From the NCBI RefSeq assembly GCF_015752315.1, contig NZ_JADOVJ010000001.1, positions 62,001-126,000 of the forward strand: a stretch of DNA of 64,000 nt, read 5' to 3'. How positions within the stretch are numbered: position 1 is the stretch's first letter; every line of letters starts with the position of its first letter. Under the pieces are notes generated by a model that saw only the letters and a list, made by a program, of their open reading frames with translations, did not search any database and had not been told where the DNA came from. The stretch is from Nocardioides luteus (lineage in GTDB: Bacteria; Actinomycetota; Actinomycetes; Propionibacteriales; Nocardioidaceae). The translations under genes were made by a program, and so were the position numbers. Shown piece by piece: positions 63,733-64,000 of this stretch.

Positions 63733-64000
63733 TTAGGGGAGGGCGAAGAAGTCCGGCTCCACCTCGGCGGCCAGATTGTCCTTCAGCAGGCCATCCAGGG
63801 CTCGTTTGCGTTGGGCCTCGTCGGACCAGACGACGTCGAGGCGGCTGCGGTGGACGGGGGAGTCGGCGTCGCGGAGCACGGCGAGAAGCCGGCCGCGACA
63901 CTGGCGGTCGGTGCCCGCCCAGGTCTGGACCTTGCGAGGAGGGCCGTCGTACGCGGGGTGGCCGGCGGCGCGCCAGGCGCACTGGTCCGTGACGGGGCAG
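63733..64000 (-). CDS. mutY: A/G-specific adenine glycosylase MutY, C-terminal part
   Basis: Partial: 88 residues visible from the right edge to TAA at 63735-63733. CPVTDQCAWRAAGHP at the beginning holds the last two cysteines of the [4Fe-4S] cluster; then DGPPRKVQTWAGTDRQCRGRLLAVLRD and SRLDVVWSDEAQRKRAL, which match the C-terminal part of actinobacterial MutY. The enzyme removes adenine mispaired with 8-oxoguanine. The catalytic domain is outside the window. Convergent with clpC. Confidence 0.88.
   Translation of the reverse strand, partial: CPVTDQCAWRAAGHPAYDGPPRKVQTWAGTDRQCRGRLLAVLRDADSPVHRSRLDVVWSDEAQRKRALDGLLKDNLAAEVEPDFFALP

Overview
High-GC actinobacterial chromosome, most like Nocardioides or a relative in the Nocardioidaceae. 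This rests on base composition, frequent GTG starts, Lsr2 next to ClpC, the order dacB / zinc metalloprotease / tilS / hpt / ftsH / folE-folP-folB-folK / DUF3180, and the order DUF2520 / panC / panD / nadB / nadC / coaX / lsr2 / clpC. I saw no tRNA, rRNA, CRISPR array, transposase or integrase.

Layout. 1-2.6 kb: the start of a HemK-like glutamine methyltransferase running off the left edge, two small membrane proteins, an MBL-fold hydrolase and a GNAT enzyme. 2.6-6.6 kb: a TPP riboswitch followed by a thiamine ABC transporter (thiB-thiP-thiQ). 6.6-10.2 kb: a PAP2/inositolphosphotransferase-like membrane enzyme, an acyl-CoA dehydrogenase/oxidase and a small P-loop kinase. 10.3-21.6 kb: core genes ppa, dacB, DUF2342 metalloprotease, tilS, hpt, ftsH, the folate genes, DUF3180 and a coiled-coil membrane protein.

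21.8-54.4 kb: a 33-kb surface glycopolymer island placed between the folate block and the panC-nad block. It has a GT29 sialyltransferase-like enzyme, several GT2 enzymes, methyltransferases, a nucleotide-sugar epimerase, a polyprenyl-phosphate glycosyltransferase, a large GT-C-like membrane protein and a sulfotransferase-like protein. It carries a complete pseudaminic acid set (pseB, pseC, pseH, pseG, pseI and an SpsF/PseF-type CMP-transferase), an ACP / AMP-ligase / SDR / phosphopantetheinyl-transferase-like cassette, two O-acyltransferases, a capsule-type glycosyltransferase fused to TPRs, TagD, a LicD protein and a TagF-like giant fused to a GT2 domain. The likely product is a pseudaminic-acid-containing, glycerol-phosphate-linked cell-wall polymer (teichulosonic/teichoic type). 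No flagellar gene and no recognisable polymer exporter lies in the window.

54.7-64 kb: cofactor genes (DUF2520, panC, panD, nadB, nadC, coaX), lsr2, clpC with a ClgR-like box, and the 3' end of mutY. CoaX has changes in all three ASKHA nucleotide/phosphate motifs and may be inactive.

The least-explained signal is a family of intergenic imperfect repeats with a strict 21-bp period, seen at 5.4 kb (before thiQ), 63.6 kb (after clpC) and more weakly at 44.4 kb and the 3' end of thiQ.
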